From the NCBI GenBank assembly GCA_009859145.1, contig VRVR01000043.1:191185-255184 (forward strand): a stretch of DNA of 64,000 bases, in the 5' to 3' direction. This DNA is from Andalucia godoyi (Eukaryota; Discoba; Jakobea; Jakobida; Andaluciidae). Position 1 is the first letter of the stretch; each line of letters begins with the position of its first letter. Positions 41,025-51,243 of the stretch are shown one piece after another. The notes beneath the pieces were generated by a model. That model was not told the origin of the DNA, did not search any database, and saw only the letters and a program-made list of their open reading frames with translations. The position numbers were made by a program, and so were the translations under genes.

Positions 41025-41162
41025 AATAAATAATGAACCAAAAAAACCCTACAACATCGGCCGGACGCGGCAACCACTTGCGCTCCACATCGAGGTTTGC
41101 GAGAGCAGGGAAGAGTCGGGAATGCACAGTGATCAGTTACGGGACTTCTCTGAAGCAAAGTG
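40901..41162. repeat. Convergent spacer with TTAA, AAG and GA microsatellites
   Basis: TTAA-type repeats (40928-40946), AAG repeats (40961-40982) and a GA run (40985-41021) lie between the stop codons of XRCC2 and Sin1. Only 3' untranslated sequence is expected here. Confidence 0.7.
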
Positions 41163-43151
41163 CTACTTGTGGCGCAGCTTCAACAAATACTTGATCTTCG
41201 ACACGATTTCCATCGCGGTTCGTTTGCTCGTGACGATGTAGTTCAGTACTTCTCGTCCAGACGCCGATTTTGGATCCCGAAACAGAATAGAGAACGAAAA
41301 CTCCGAAGGCGGTTCTTCGAGATAGGCGTCCATGATGTCGACCACAGGGCGCAGCGGATGCTTTGTCTTTGACTGTTTTGCCTCCTGTCCCTTGGGCACC
41401 ATGTTGTACAGGTTATCACGATCGATTCCAAGGCGGCGTTCCTGGTGCTGACCGTACTTGTTCACCTTGACAACACGATACTCGGAATATTGGGAAGCAG
41501 TGAACTCGGAGAAAAAGAAGTCCATATCAAAAGGCGTGTCTTCTGGGATGGCGGCTCCAGGCTGCGAGCCGACAAAAGAGTGTCGGCTGACCCCGGCAGG
41601 GGCTCCGCTTGACAGCGATGTCCCTTCGAGCACAACCGATCGAGTGGACAGGACACCCATTGTCACTTCCAGCTTCGGGCCAGTCGGTTCAATGCTCTGA
41701 CCGGAAATGGGATCCGTAACCTTGAGCAAATAACGGTGTCCGTCATTCTCCAAACCGAGCTTCGTCACGAGCACGTCTCTCAAATCCTTCAGCATCAAAT
41801 CCGGCGAAACATACACGTTGCGAAGTCTGTCTGGCAGAATCGAGACTTGGACAAGCACGTCTTCGAGTCTCTTATAAATAGGCCTGGCCAGCAACTCCGC
41901 AGACGCTTCCAGCGCATCCGCAGGATTTCTCTTTGTGCTCCCCGCGTTTCCCCCGTGACCATTCGATGTCCCGTTTGGCACACCCGCAGTTCCCGACGAG
42001 AAGTTTGCAGCCCGCACGCTCGGTTCCGAAGCCGCAGCGTCTGCAGCTGGTCGAGCGGACCTGGGAGCCGTGACCAGGGTCTGCTGGGTGTTTCGATTCA
42101 CGCCTGCTCCATCGATGTTTGCTACGCTGGCACGTCGCATATTCACATTTTCCGAAATGCACAGAGTAAACATATCGAAGCCAACCTTTTGCACTAATCG
42201 CGCATAGTCCAGTGCCGGGAGATCTTCATCTGCACATCCGTCGTCGTCTGCAATTCGGAGAACATAGTAATGGACGTCGTTTGAAGGCAGCGCTTGCATT
42301 CCTCCCGACGATCGGACGGCTGCAAGCGTAAGTCGAATAGACTGTTCGACGGTCGCCGTTTCCGGGATCTTCACACGAAACTTTTGTCCATTCAAGAATG
42401 CCAGAAACACCGTAATGGGAAACAGTCGTCCCGTCAAGTTGATCACATCGCCTTGCAAATGCGATGTCAATTGGGACACACGGGCGGGACGATTCGCATC
42501 GACGGGAGGAACTGCAACACGCTCAAATACAATCTTTGAACCGTCCAGATTCCCGCTTGCGCCATTCGAGCCATTCTGCGCCCCACTGGCGTTCTGATGC
42601 GTGAGTTGCGCATGCATCGGCGGTGCAGCCTGCTGCTGTTGCAGCTGCAATTGTGGTTGTGGTTGTGGTTGTGCAGCGTCCAGCATTCCGCCTGGATTGT
42701 TGGCATTCATGTTTGCCGCATGATTACTCGCAAGAGTCAATGGCCTCGCAATCCTCGGTCTTCTTCCATGTCCGCGCGCTCCATAGAAGTGAATCCTGCC
42801 GTCTCGTTCGCGGTCACCTCGCGGAGCCACATTCGGCGCGGCCTGCGCTTGCTGGACCGTGTGATGATGACTATGATGGTGCTGGGACTGGGACTGGGAC
42901 TGGGACTGGCCGGACTGACTGGACTGACTGGACTCCGGATACGAAATGTTTGCATGGACTCTTCGTTCCGTGTCTGCGACTGTCTTTGCCCGCTTCAACT
43001 GCGCCAGGTGAGATGCAGAAAACGCTCGTTTGGACGCAGACTTGTCGCATTCGGCGCGAAAATCGTCGTATTCTGCAGCAGAAACCACGTCTGGCGGGGA
43101 TTCGGCCGGTTGCACAGACCTCAGAGGCGGAGGCGGATTGTGACAAAACAT
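41163..43151 (-). CDS. Sin1/AVO1-like TORC2 subunit (CRIM, Ras-binding-like and PH domains)
   Basis: The 662-residue protein has a disordered N-terminal third (Ser/Gln/His-rich, with an SQSG/SQSQ run). The CRIM domain follows, recognised by VKIPETATVEQSIRLTL and the acidic loop IADDDGCADEDLPALD preceding the FDMFTLC strand. About 90 linker residues precede a Ras-binding-like ubiquitin fold (LPDRLRNVYVSPDLMLKDLR and GHRYLLKV). The C-terminal PH domain runs from about residue 545 (YRVVKVNKYGQHQERRLGID to SKIKYLLKLRHK). Sin1 is the substrate-recruiting subunit of TORC2 and guides it to AGC kinases such as Akt and SGK at membranes. The order and size fit the family well. It lies about 770 bp from the divergent EEP-domain gene. 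Confidence 0.88.
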   Translation of the reverse strand: MFCHNPPPPLRSVQPAESPPDVVSAAEYDDFRAECDKSASKRAFSASHLAQLKRAKTVADTERRVHANISYPESSQSSQSGQSQSQSQSQHHHSHHHTVQQAQAAPNVAPRGDRERDGRIHFYGARGHGRRPRIARPLTLASNHAANMNANNPGGMLDAAQPQPQPQLQLQQQQAAPPMHAQLTHQNASGAQNGSNGASGNLDGSKIVFERVAVPPVDANRPARVSQLTSHLQGDVINLTGRLFPITVFLAFLNGQKFRVKIPETATVEQSIRLTLAAVRSSGGMQALPSNDVHYYVLRIADDDGCADEDLPALDYARLVQKVGFDMFTLCISENVNMRRASVANIDGAGVNRNTQQTLVTAPRSARPAADAAASEPSVRAANFSSGTAGVPNGTSNGHGGNAGSTKRNPADALEASAELLARPIYKRLEDVLVQVSILPDRLRNVYVSPDLMLKDLRDVLVTKLGLENDGHRYLLKVTDPISGQSIEPTGPKLEVTMGVLSTRSVVLEGTSLSSGAPAGVSRHSFVGSQPGAAIPEDTPFDMDFFFSEFTASQYSEYRVVKVNKYGQHQERRLGIDRDNLYNMVPKGQEAKQSKTKHPLRPVVDIMDAYLEEPPSEFSFSILFRDPKSASGREVLNYIVTSKRTAMEIVSKIKYLLKLRHK
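42884..42909. repeat. GGGACT hexanucleotide repeat in the Sin1 coding sequence
   Basis: Four copies encode a Ser-Gln run in the disordered N-terminus of the minus-strand Sin1-like protein. Confidence 0.85.
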
Positions 43152-43924
43152 TCTCCAACAAATGAAGAAACGAAGAAGAAAAATGATATATATATATATG
43201 TATATTAATAAATCAGTAAAAATTTAAAAAAACAGAAAACGGAGACACAAGGTGTGCCTGAAAAAGCAAGTGGGAAAGGGGCAGGATGGATGATGATGGG
43301 GAAAAAAAAATGCGTGTGAAACCATTAACAGTGAAACAAAGGCTGACAAAACGGATGCGTACGTTGATCGGAGATTCGAGGCGATTGACATTTGTCGAAT
43401 TGCAGCTGCATTGCCTGCTGTAGTGTGCTCGTTTTTTCCTTTCGTTTTTATTGGTCATTGGTTAAGCTGTCACCGAAAGACAGAGCCAAGCCACGTGTTT
43501 TTATTAATTGGGGAGGGGGAGGGGGAAGGGGAGGGGGAAGGGGAGGGGGTGGGTTGAACACCAGCTCTTCAATGCAGATTGCTCTGCATCAAAGGGGCAC
43601 CGCTTCTTCTTCTTGCTCTCGGCCTCCGACGAGAGGGTCGGGCATGGCCGGTTTGGGTTTGCTGGGAAGATCCCTCTTTGGGACCATGCGATGTTTTGTC
43701 TGCTTGAGGGTTTGATTATTAAAAAACAAACTAACAGAAAATAATAGAAAGAGTAAAAAAGTGAAGACTGAAGAATGAAGAAATACTGGGACTTTGACTA
43801 CGGTAAGAATTCGCGTCCCCATATAGGTTTTAGAAATAAACACACTTCCGGTTTAATGTTGCTTGTTTGATGTTCATTGTTGATACACAAAGCTGTCAAC
43901 CGTCGGACTGTAGAGGACCGGGGG
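43152..43924. other. Divergent spacer containing dispersed repeat R1 copy 2
   Basis: Between Sin1 (-) and the EEP-domain gene (+). TATATA at 43187-43204, a T/A-rich stretch to 43230, and the repeat described at 43450-43725. Nothing else coding seen. Confidence 0.55.
43450..43725 (+). repeat. Dispersed repeat R1, copy 2
   Basis: Same orientation as copy 1 at 24693. It shares the CCAAGCCACGTG block and the roughly 90-bp block encoding LLSASDERVGHGRF, with several substitutions. It differs by a GGGGGA expansion (43513-43550) plus about 40 extra bases before the shared block, and by the lack of about 24 bases (TTCGTCTTTGTCTCTGACGAGG-like) near the end. The shared frame (DRAKPRV at the start) is disrupted by the G-rich expansion. 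Confidence 0.7.
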
Positions 43925-45151
43925 ATGTCCAGTGCAAACGAGCTGCCATGCAGACGGCCCATGTCCGGGAGACAGATGGTTTGCATGACTTGGGCCGCGC
44001 CCGCATCATTGACGGCGATGGATACGGCGCAGAGTACGACGGTTGGAAAGACGATGCGGATCGTGTCGTACAATATCCTTGCACAGAGCCTTGTGAAACA
44101 CGGCCCGTTCCAGCACGTTAGGCACCACTTACGGGCGTTGAAACACCGGGTTGCGAGCCTCGTGTCGGAACTGTCAAGCTACGACGCGGACGTTCTATGC
44201 TTGCAGGAAGACGACATGTCTGACTCCATGTCGCGCTTGCTGTCGTGCGTGGACACCGGCAGCGGGACGTCTCGGTCGTATACGATCGTCAATTCCCACC
44301 GGCCTCGCAAGGCGGACGGCTGCTCTATATACTATGACGACACTCGGTTTTCGCTTGCTTCTGCCTTTTCGCTGTCCTTTGACATGATTGCGCCGTACGT
44401 TGTCCAAGCCTGCCGGCCAAAGTACATCCGACATAACATCGGGCTTGGCGTGGTGCTCAAGGAGGAAGCATCAGGGTGCCTCATGCTGGTTGCCAACTGC
44501 CATATCCAATGGAGCCCGGCTTTGACAGAGGTGAAGCTTGCGCAGGTTGTGTGGATGGCCACTGTGGTCCAGCAGCTGGCAAACGAAGTGTACCACTGCC
44601 CCGTTCTCTGGGCCGGCGATTTCAACTCCCTGCCCAATTCATCCGTCTACTCATTCCTTGCTTCGTCGGGCGTTTCTTTGCGCGGTTTCCCGGAATTTGA
44701 AAAGTACCTGTCTCTTGATTTTGCCATCGAGCACCGGGCTTTGCATGCTGCTGAAGCACCGTTCCTTCCACACCCTCCTTTTGCTGCAGACATACGCTCC
44801 GTTGGGCTGCGGTCTGCAATGTCTGCATACCGCACTGTTTCCAGCCCTTTGCTGCTTCCGCAGTCCCGCTCGAATCTGCCTCCGCGCTACCACATGAACC
44901 ACATTCTATCTCGGGAAACTGCAGCCAAGGAGCATGCGCGTTTGGGGGATAACGAGCCAGAATATACAAACTTCTCGTCGGACTTTGTGGGAACGCTCGA
45001 CTACATCTGGGTCAGTCCCGCAAACGTTTCGGTGTGCGCGGTTGCCGAGTTGCTGCCTGAAGCATTCATCAAACTGCACACTGCATTGCCTTTACCACAG
45101 TTCTCCTCGGATCATCTTGCTTTGGTGGCGGACGTGCGTATCCACTGGTGA
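43925..45151 (+). CDS. Endonuclease/exonuclease/phosphatase (CCR4/Angel/nocturnin-type) family protein
   Basis: From the first ATG the protein is 408 residues; another Met at 44054 (MRIVSYNILAQ) begins the conserved domain. The EEP motifs appear in order: SYNILAQSLVKHGPF, LCLQEDD (the metal-binding Glu), WAGDFNSLPNSSVY (Asp and Asn of the active site), DYIWVSP, and the catalytic SSDHLALVAD. The long region between the GDFN and DYIW motifs is typical of deadenylase-like CCR4, Angel or nocturnin proteins, which cleave poly(A) or 2',3' phosphates. The leading 43 residues include several Met and Arg and could be a targeting sequence. The lack of LRR rules out canonical CCR4. Substrate cannot be told from sequence. 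Confidence 0.88.
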   Translation: MSSANELPCRRPMSGRQMVCMTWAAPASLTAMDTAQSTTVGKTMRIVSYNILAQSLVKHGPFQHVRHHLRALKHRVASLVSELSSYDADVLCLQEDDMSDSMSRLLSCVDTGSGTSRSYTIVNSHRPRKADGCSIYYDDTRFSLASAFSLSFDMIAPYVVQACRPKYIRHNIGLGVVLKEEASGCLMLVANCHIQWSPALTEVKLAQVVWMATVVQQLANEVYHCPVLWAGDFNSLPNSSVYSFLASSGVSLRGFPEFEKYLSLDFAIEHRALHAAEAPFLPHPPFAADIRSVGLRSAMSAYRTVSSPLLLPQSRSNLPPRYHMNHILSRETAAKEHARLGDNEPEYTNFSSDFVGTLDYIWVSPANVSVCAVAELLPEAFIKLHTALPLPQFSSDHLALVADVRIHW

Positions 45152-45547
45152 GAAATTCGAGAGGACACCGTCTTTCAGAACGGCGTTTTCTCTCCTTATT
45201 TTGGTGCTGTTTTTCGTTTCGGCGTTTCAACTGATTATCAAGGTGGTTGCGCGAGAGATTTCGATTGTACGAGTAAAATAGAACACGACACTACCAAATC
45301 AAAGAAGAAAAAACCGTGGCATCAGAATTATGTACATCAACGCTGCAATGATGCAAGTCAAACAATAGCATCAGAGATTGGAGCGGGATTTTCGTCGTCG
45401 TCGTCTTTTTTCTTTTTTTTTTCTTCCCCTTCTTTCTTTTCTTTTTTTCTTCCCCTTCTTGTGTAGAATGTGTTTCCGTTTCCCACCACCCACCACCACG
45501 CAATAGGCCCCGAGCAGCCCGTGCTCACGCCGGCAAGATCACACAGT
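45152..45547. other. Convergent spacer
   Basis: A T/C-rich stretch (45395-45470) and 3' untranslated sequence of both flanking genes. No gene seen. Confidence 0.5.
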
Positions 45548-46897
45548 CTAGTCCATCTTGTGCCCTGCAGTCAAGAACGAGAATCGAGAGTTAGTGTCCT
45601 TGGACCGAAGCGCGTCATCGGGGTTCCAAAACGATTCATAGCGAAGTCGTTCCTGTTCGGAAGCCTCCGGGGAGAGAATATTAGAACGAGAAAACACTGC
45701 TGATTCCGGGTTTGACGAATGCAGACTAAACGGCGTGGGCTCGACCTCGATTGTCGACGGGAACTGCACCTTCATCGTCTTTGGTGTGAACGGAAACACA
45801 AATGACGAGAACATGTCTCCTGAGAATTCGACACAATGCACGCTGGACGAATTTCGTGGAGAAGGAGGAGTCGAAAGCGCGTGCTTCGGAGGCACCGAAT
45901 CACACGTCAGACTGAACTCTTTCAATGAGTCTGAAAGTGAATACTGAGATGGGGTCGTCGCTGCACCAGGCACGTCCGAAGCAGCGGCACTTGTCCACGG
46001 CACGAAGCCACGAGAATCAGATGCCAGTGAGGAATCCGTAGCAGTCACCTGACCTGTGTTGCCAAACGCTACTTGCGATTCGACCCATGTCGGTGGATCT
46101 GACGTCACAGCCGGGGTGCCCTTCCCGCCTCGTTTCTTGTCCTTTGCATACGACCGAGGTGCCGAGCCCTTTTCAGAATTGGCTCTACGTCTTCGCTTCA
46201 TTGTGACATCCAGCGGCCCACAGCCAGCACCCTGAGAATTCCCAAATGGAATGCACACGGGACCGGTCTGCTTGGTTCTCTCTTCAAAAGTCACTGCAAC
46301 ATCCGAGTGGGGCGACGAAAACAATGTATTTTCTCTGCCACTGTGTTCGGTGCTTTGACATCGGTACGGGGATGGAGCCTCAGTTGCAGTGGGAACGTCA
46401 GTTGACGTGGGAGTTGGCGAGGGCATGGAAGCATCCGAGCGAGGTGTATCCTGCCCCCCAACACTCACGATTGAATGCAGTGTCTGTTCTTCCTGTGCCG
46501 TCGAAATAAGCAAATTGGACGGTTCGTACTCGAGAGCTTCAGTCCGGGGATCCGTGGACTCGCCGGACGGCACAAACAGCGGCAGCGTCTGTGAATCGGC
46601 CGCATGCAGCAGCAGCGAGCAGCTAATGGGCCACTCCATCATTCGGTGCTTCCACAGCAACGACAGCGAAAATGGATGCTGGAGAGGAACCAAGAGTGTG
46701 TGGTACGGACCCGAATCCTTTTGGAAACCCACGGCGGTCGCAGGACGCGGGCTCACTGCATGCGACAGCGGGAACGACTTCACAAAGAAGAAAAACCGGC
46801 ATAAAAGTACCGAAATCGCGAACAATGCCAAGATGGTCATTACCATATACACTACAGATGAAGGCTCGTAAGAAGAAGCCATGTATTCGTCCATCAT
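45548..46897 (-). CDS. Uncharacterised single-pass membrane protein
   Basis: The 449-residue protein has a short N-terminus, one hydrophobic segment at about residues 15-42 (VVYMVMTILALFAISVLLC then Phe-rich) and a long Ser/Pro/Thr-rich tail. Some ordered-looking sequence follows the membrane segment (YHTLLVPLQHPFSLSLLWKHR). The remainder is low complexity with potential phosphorylation sites and a basic patch (KRRRRANSEK). I do not recognise a family. The topology suggests a large cytoplasmic or lumenal disordered domain. Coding support is the length of the frame and codon use like its neighbours. Earlier Met codons at positions 1 and 2 are equivalent choices. The strand is the same as the kinesin gene, whose stop lies 640 bp upstream. 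Confidence 0.7.
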   Translation of the reverse strand: MMDEYMASSYEPSSVVYMVMTILALFAISVLLCRFFFFVKSFPLSHAVSPRPATAVGFQKDSGPYHTLLVPLQHPFSLSLLWKHRMMEWPISCSLLLHAADSQTLPLFVPSGESTDPRTEALEYEPSNLLISTAQEEQTLHSIVSVGGQDTPRSDASMPSPTPTSTDVPTATEAPSPYRCQSTEHSGRENTLFSSPHSDVAVTFEERTKQTGPVCIPFGNSQGAGCGPLDVTMKRRRRANSEKGSAPRSYAKDKKRGGKGTPAVTSDPPTWVESQVAFGNTGQVTATDSSLASDSRGFVPWTSAAASDVPGAATTPSQYSLSDSLKEFSLTCDSVPPKHALSTPPSPRNSSSVHCVEFSGDMFSSFVFPFTPKTMKVQFPSTIEVEPTPFSLHSSNPESAVFSRSNILSPEASEQERLRYESFWNPDDALRSKDTNSRFSFLTAGHKMD

Positions 46898-47003
46898 GCT
46901 TGCTTCTTTTTTTCTTCTTCCTCTTCTTCTTTCGTTTTGCTTTCTCTCAACCCAGTCGAAGCAAATGGTAATGGTGAAAGCGAGGCAGAACGAGCGAGCG
47001 AGC

Positions 47004-47078
<75 letters not shown>

Positions 47079-47450
47079 AGAAACTGAATAATTGGCAAAG
47101 GCGAATTGGAAAAAAAATAATATGATTATCACTGTTTTTTAAATTAAAAAAAGAAGAAGAAGAAAGAAAAAAGAAAAAAGAAAAAAGAAAAAAATGAAAA
47201 AATCAAGGAGAAATGATAATGATACAAAGTAATGATACAAAACGAACGCAGAACAACAAAAAGAAAAAGGAAAAAGGAAAAACGCTGTACTGGTTTTAAT
47301 GGAGTTTCATAGACTAAAGGCGGATGACGGATGGCGGATGGGAATTTTGGCAAGTTGGAAGGACCGAAATAGAAGTGTCACACGTGTGAGTCTTTTTTTT
47401 TTATTATGGGAGGTGCAAATTCCTTTTTTGGTAAATTCCGACAAAAGAAG

Positions 47451-47492
<42 letters not shown>

Positions 47493-47539
47493 TAATTAAT
47501 TCATTCATTGATTGATGAAGCAGCTGTTGTTCGTGGTTG
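46898..47539. other. Spacer with GA and ATA microsatellites
   Basis: It lies between two minus-strand genes and contains a GA run (47005-47076) about 110 bp upstream of the membrane-protein start. A GAAAAAA-rich stretch (47150-47195) and ATA repeats (47449-47489) also occur. No gene seen. Confidence 0.6.
47005..47076. repeat. (GA)n microsatellite
   Basis: About 36 GA pairs, CT on the coding strand of the gene that starts at 46897. Confidence 0.9.
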
Positions 47540-50179
47540 TTATTCCGGAGATGGCGCGGTGCTCAGGCTGCACAAACCAGAGGAGAGAAAGTACTGGAGA
47601 AGTGCATCGGAGCGGTCGATATCAAGACCGCTCACTGCTCTCATATGCCCTCTGCTCATTTCTGGGCTGTTGATGACATGGTTCTTGACGTGCAAGAACA
47701 GCATGGGAGATACATGGTTTCGCTGGCACCACGCGGACTCTTCTGCATTGAGCAGCTCTGTCCGAGGAAGCGATGAAACATCCATGATGCCGCCCCACTC
47801 GGCCTTGCGTCCAACGAACTCCGACAGCACCATCAACCACGCTTCGTAGTCCGGTTCGGATTCCGCAACAACGTCAAGCGACCGTTTTCCGCCCTCGTAG
47901 ATCAGAGAAAAGGACAAGTAGAACTCTGCGCTGGCCTCCAATGCTCGATTCCGAGCAAACACCTTGGTGTACTGACCACGCTGGAACTTTTCCACGTCAG
48001 AAAACAAGAGACTGTCAGGCTCCAAGCGACCGCTCTCCCCGTGCTTTGGGTCAAACCATGAGATGCGGTCGTGGGACGCAGGAATGAAAAAGTGTCGGGG
48101 ATGAGGCTGTCCGTATCGGCCGTGTTTCATAAGCACGCAGCCGTGCTCGAGATAGCGAATCACATCATTTAACAGATTCTGGCGGTTGAAAATCTCCTCT
48201 TGCTGCCTTCGAATCGCAGCCTCGACGGACTCTGCAGATCTCCCGTCTTGCAAATCAGCAAAATCGACGGAGGCATCCTGGAGCTCGCCGTCGTTTTCCT
48301 CGCGATCGTCCTGTCCCGGCAGCGGGGCCTCGATATCCCCCGAGACTGCAGATCGGAAAACATCTGCAAAGATCCCTTCGCAGACCCAGTGAGCCTCGGA
48401 CTCGGATCGCTTTGCTTGCAGCTCTTGCAACTTTGCTTCCTCGGTCTTGAGCTCCGCGTCTTTCTTCGACAATAGCTTGCGGGCTTTGCGGATCTTTTGA
48501 AACGCGTCCCAAATCTTCTTTTCGATTTCCCAATGGCTGTTCTCCTCCTTCCACTGTTTATCTTCGCGGTCGAATGCGGCTGTCCATTGTTCAAATTCCT
48601 TCGAGACTTCCAATTCCCGATTTCTAATTTCATCATTCAGCAAATCTTCTTGCCGCTCCAGCAGCGCCACTTGCGCCTGCAGCGCAGCCACCTCATCGCC
48701 GACAGCAGCGCGAGCAGTTTCAGCCTCTCTAATGCGTCCATACAGCTCGTCCACAACAGCCCCGCGAGAACTCTTTTGCTTCCCGACCTTCTCCTCGAGC
48801 TCCTTCCGCGTTTGCACAGCCAGCTCGAGCTTGTCGTTCAAACCTTTGCACAGCTGCTTCTCGGACTCTGCAAGAGCATCGACCCCCTGCTTCACTTTCA
48901 GCTTCACATGCTGGCGGTCCTTTATCTCTTGATCGGACGCTTCTTTCGCGCGCCTTTCTCTCGCGTCCACAAGCATGGAGCGGAGAGCATCGTCAAAATT
49001 CGGAGCGCCTACCATGCTGTCCGTGAATCGGAAGGAGTATCCATGGACGGCCTGCACAAATCGCAGATTGGCAACGAGTTCTTCATGCTCTTTCGCGACA
49101 CGCAAATATGCTGCCTCTGCTTCTCGATCTGCTGGATTCACTTGCTCTGCCTTCATTTCCTTGACGCGATCCGCGAACCTCATCGTGGACAGGGATTCGT
49201 GGACCGACAGTTCCGAAGGAGACAGATTCGCAATGAGCAGCACCTTGCAATTACCCGAAAACGAGTTTTTCAGCAGCCTCGTAAGCTTTGAGTCTCGGTA
49301 CGGAATATGCCCACGGCTCATGAACAGCGCATTGACCACCATGCCAAGCGCCGAGAGAGACTTGTTGATGAACTGGGCCTCTTTCAAGCGATCTCCTTCC
49401 ACGCCGGAGCGCTTGATCCTCTCCGATCCTGCCAAGTCCACAAGCGTCAGCCTACTCGAGACGACTTTTGCCGACGCTCTGTCCTTTTGCGAAATGTCAA
49501 TAAAAAACAGCGCGTGCGAACGGGAAGATCGATCGTTCATGTGCGTGGATGACGTTGCACGGTTGTTGTTTGCCTTTGTGAACAAGTTGTGCACTTGCAT
49601 CACATTCGAGACAGCAAACGACTTGACGTTCTGAATGAACACATTATCGCGATCTTCCTTGAGCACTGGTTCTGGATCTCCCTTCTCGGACAGCAAATCT
49701 CGCACCATTTCATTATAAATCTCAAGAATCGACAGCTCAACCGCCACATCCAGGTTCCGTGCATTCCGTCTCTGGTATGTAAATATGTCCACCAGAGCGC
49801 GCAAAAAGAGGCCAGAGTCTTCTGTGAGCAAATTCTGTGCATCGATGACATCGCTACGCGTCCATTCCGACGTGTCTCCCAGCACCGTGTACGTCTTTCC
49901 GGATCCTGTTTGCCCGTATGTGAAAATCGTGGAGTGGAGTCCCTGCAGCGCGGCGTCCACGAGATCCACCCCGCTTTCTTCATACACATGCTCCCCGGTG
50001 TTCGAATGATCGAACACAGCATCGACCGCAAACGTGTTTGTCTTTTTGTCCTCTGGATTTACAATCAACACCGTCGTTTCATTGGCTTTCTGAACTGCAT
50101 CAACATCGAACTTTTCACCAAGGCGAGACAGTCTCGGCCGGATCCGCACAGCGACGCGAACTTTCGAATCATCCGTCAT
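47540..50179 (-). CDS. Kinesin-like motor protein with coiled coil and C-terminal PH-like domain
   Basis: From MTDDSKVRVAVRIRP the protein is 879 residues. The motor domain (about residues 5-355) contains the P-loop GQTGSGKT (89-96), the switch I segment NDRSSRSHALF and the switch II segment LVDLAGSERIKRSG, followed by INKSLSALG. A neck-like segment (FADRVKEMKAE) leads to long coiled coil (about residues 380-650). A final globular region (about 700-850), with HPRHFFIPASHDRISWFDP and YEAWLMVLSEF, has the strand pattern and terminal helix of a PH domain, which would bind membrane lipid or cargo. An upstream in-frame Met at 50311 gives a Leu/Phe-rich run produced by an AAAAAC repeat and is not the start. 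The subfamily is unclear; an N-terminal motor with a PH tail recalls kinesin-3, but the FHA domain is absent. Divergent from an LRR/IQ gene. Confidence 0.9.
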   Translation of the reverse strand: MTDDSKVRVAVRIRPRLSRLGEKFDVDAVQKANETTVLIVNPEDKKTNTFAVDAVFDHSNTGEHVYEESGVDLVDAALQGLHSTIFTYGQTGSGKTYTVLGDTSEWTRSDVIDAQNLLTEDSGLFLRALVDIFTYQRRNARNLDVAVELSILEIYNEMVRDLLSEKGDPEPVLKEDRDNVFIQNVKSFAVSNVMQVHNLFTKANNNRATSSTHMNDRSSRSHALFFIDISQKDRASAKVVSSRLTLVDLAGSERIKRSGVEGDRLKEAQFINKSLSALGMVVNALFMSRGHIPYRDSKLTRLLKNSFSGNCKVLLIANLSPSELSVHESLSTMRFADRVKEMKAEQVNPADREAEAAYLRVAKEHEELVANLRFVQAVHGYSFRFTDSMVGAPNFDDALRSMLVDARERRAKEASDQEIKDRQHVKLKVKQGVDALAESEKQLCKGLNDKLELAVQTRKELEEKVGKQKSSRGAVVDELYGRIREAETARAAVGDEVAALQAQVALLERQEDLLNDEIRNRELEVSKEFEQWTAAFDREDKQWKEENSHWEIEKKIWDAFQKIRKARKLLSKKDAELKTEEAKLQELQAKRSESEAHWVCEGIFADVFRSAVSGDIEAPLPGQDDREENDGELQDASVDFADLQDGRSAESVEAAIRRQQEEIFNRQNLLNDVIRYLEHGCVLMKHGRYGQPHPRHFFIPASHDRISWFDPKHGESGRLEPDSLLFSDVEKFQRGQYTKVFARNRALEASAEFYLSFSLIYEGGKRSLDVVAESEPDYEAWLMVLSEFVGRKAEWGGIMDVSSLPRTELLNAEESAWCQRNHVSPMLFLHVKNHVINSPEMSRGHMRAVSGLDIDRSDALLQYFLSSGLCSLSTAPSPE

Positions 50180-51243
50180 ATTGTGCACATTAATCGCCAC
50201 CTGCTCCCTCGAAGTGCCTCTCTTTGGCTTCGAAAAAAACAACAAAAACAAAAACAAAAACAAAAAAAGTCGTCGAGAGAGTCGAAAAAACACTCGTCTG
50301 TAAGGCAACATCGATAAAATTTCAATTCGGAAATTCCGGCATTTCCAACCTTGCGATTTCTTTCCGTCTTTCCCATTTGTCCGTTTGTTTTTTCCGTTAT
50401 CCGTCTTCTTCTTCTTCTACTTCTACTACTACTACTACTACTTCTTCTTCTTCGTCGTCGTCGTCTTCGTCGTCGTCTTCGTCTTCGTCTTCGTCTTCGT
50501 CTTCGTCTTCGTTTGGGTTGGATTTTTAATTTAGTTGCTGTTGCTTGCTTGCTTTCTTCGTCTCTTATTATGTTTTCGTGACCTGATGGTGCATGTTGTG
50601 AAAACTGACATTCGGCGACGCGTCGTTTGGCCCCACCGGTGTGAGAGGTGAGCGTGCGGTGCCTGTGTCCCTCCATCCGACGAGCACTGCACGAACAAGA
50701 AGTGATGCGCATGCAGATGCTCGAGAGTCCGGCGTTGCGTCGTGCGCGTTTTCGTGCCCCAGGGGGGAAGTTTGAGACATTTTACCACAGTGAGCTGTCC
50801 ATCTGACCGCCGCTGCGTGGGCCGCGATGACCGTTTGTCGGTCCGGCCGCCGTCTCCCTGTATCGGAATCCATCAGGGCATTCCTAGTCCAAGCGAGTTG
50901 GAAATCTCGCGTAGAGAGCACTCATGAAAATTACGTTTATGACGGTGAATGCGGATAAAGCGCATGAAAGGATGTCGGACATTTCGAAGCGGGAAAAGAG
51001 CGAGTAAAAACATTAAAATGCGTTGAATCAAGTGATGCTTCTTCGCATCATCGTCAATCACAGACCATCAAACTCGCCGTTACTGGGGAATTCTTCCGAC
51101 AATGCAAAACTACAAAACTCCAAACGGAACATGGTTGCAACCATCATTGATCCTGCCGAGGTTGATAGTTGAAATCGATAGTTGACAGCAGCTAAAAAAG
51201 AATAATAAGAATAATAAGAATAATAATAATTATTGGACGATAT
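50180..51243. other. Divergent spacer between kinesin and LRR/IQ genes
   Basis: Contains an AAAAAC repeat (50230-50266), trinucleotide-rich pyrimidine runs (50405-50515) and a G/C-richer stretch at 50570-50900. On the minus strand that stretch carries two overlapping frames of about 85-117 codons, neither with a recognisable domain nor a good start. I leave it unassigned; it is long enough to hide a small spliced gene. Confidence 0.45.

Noticed and set aside
50180-50311. N-terminal Leu/Phe-rich extension of the kinesin as a membrane anchor or signal
   Set aside because: It is the translation of an AAAAAC repeat upstream of the conserved motor start at MTDDSKVRVAVR.
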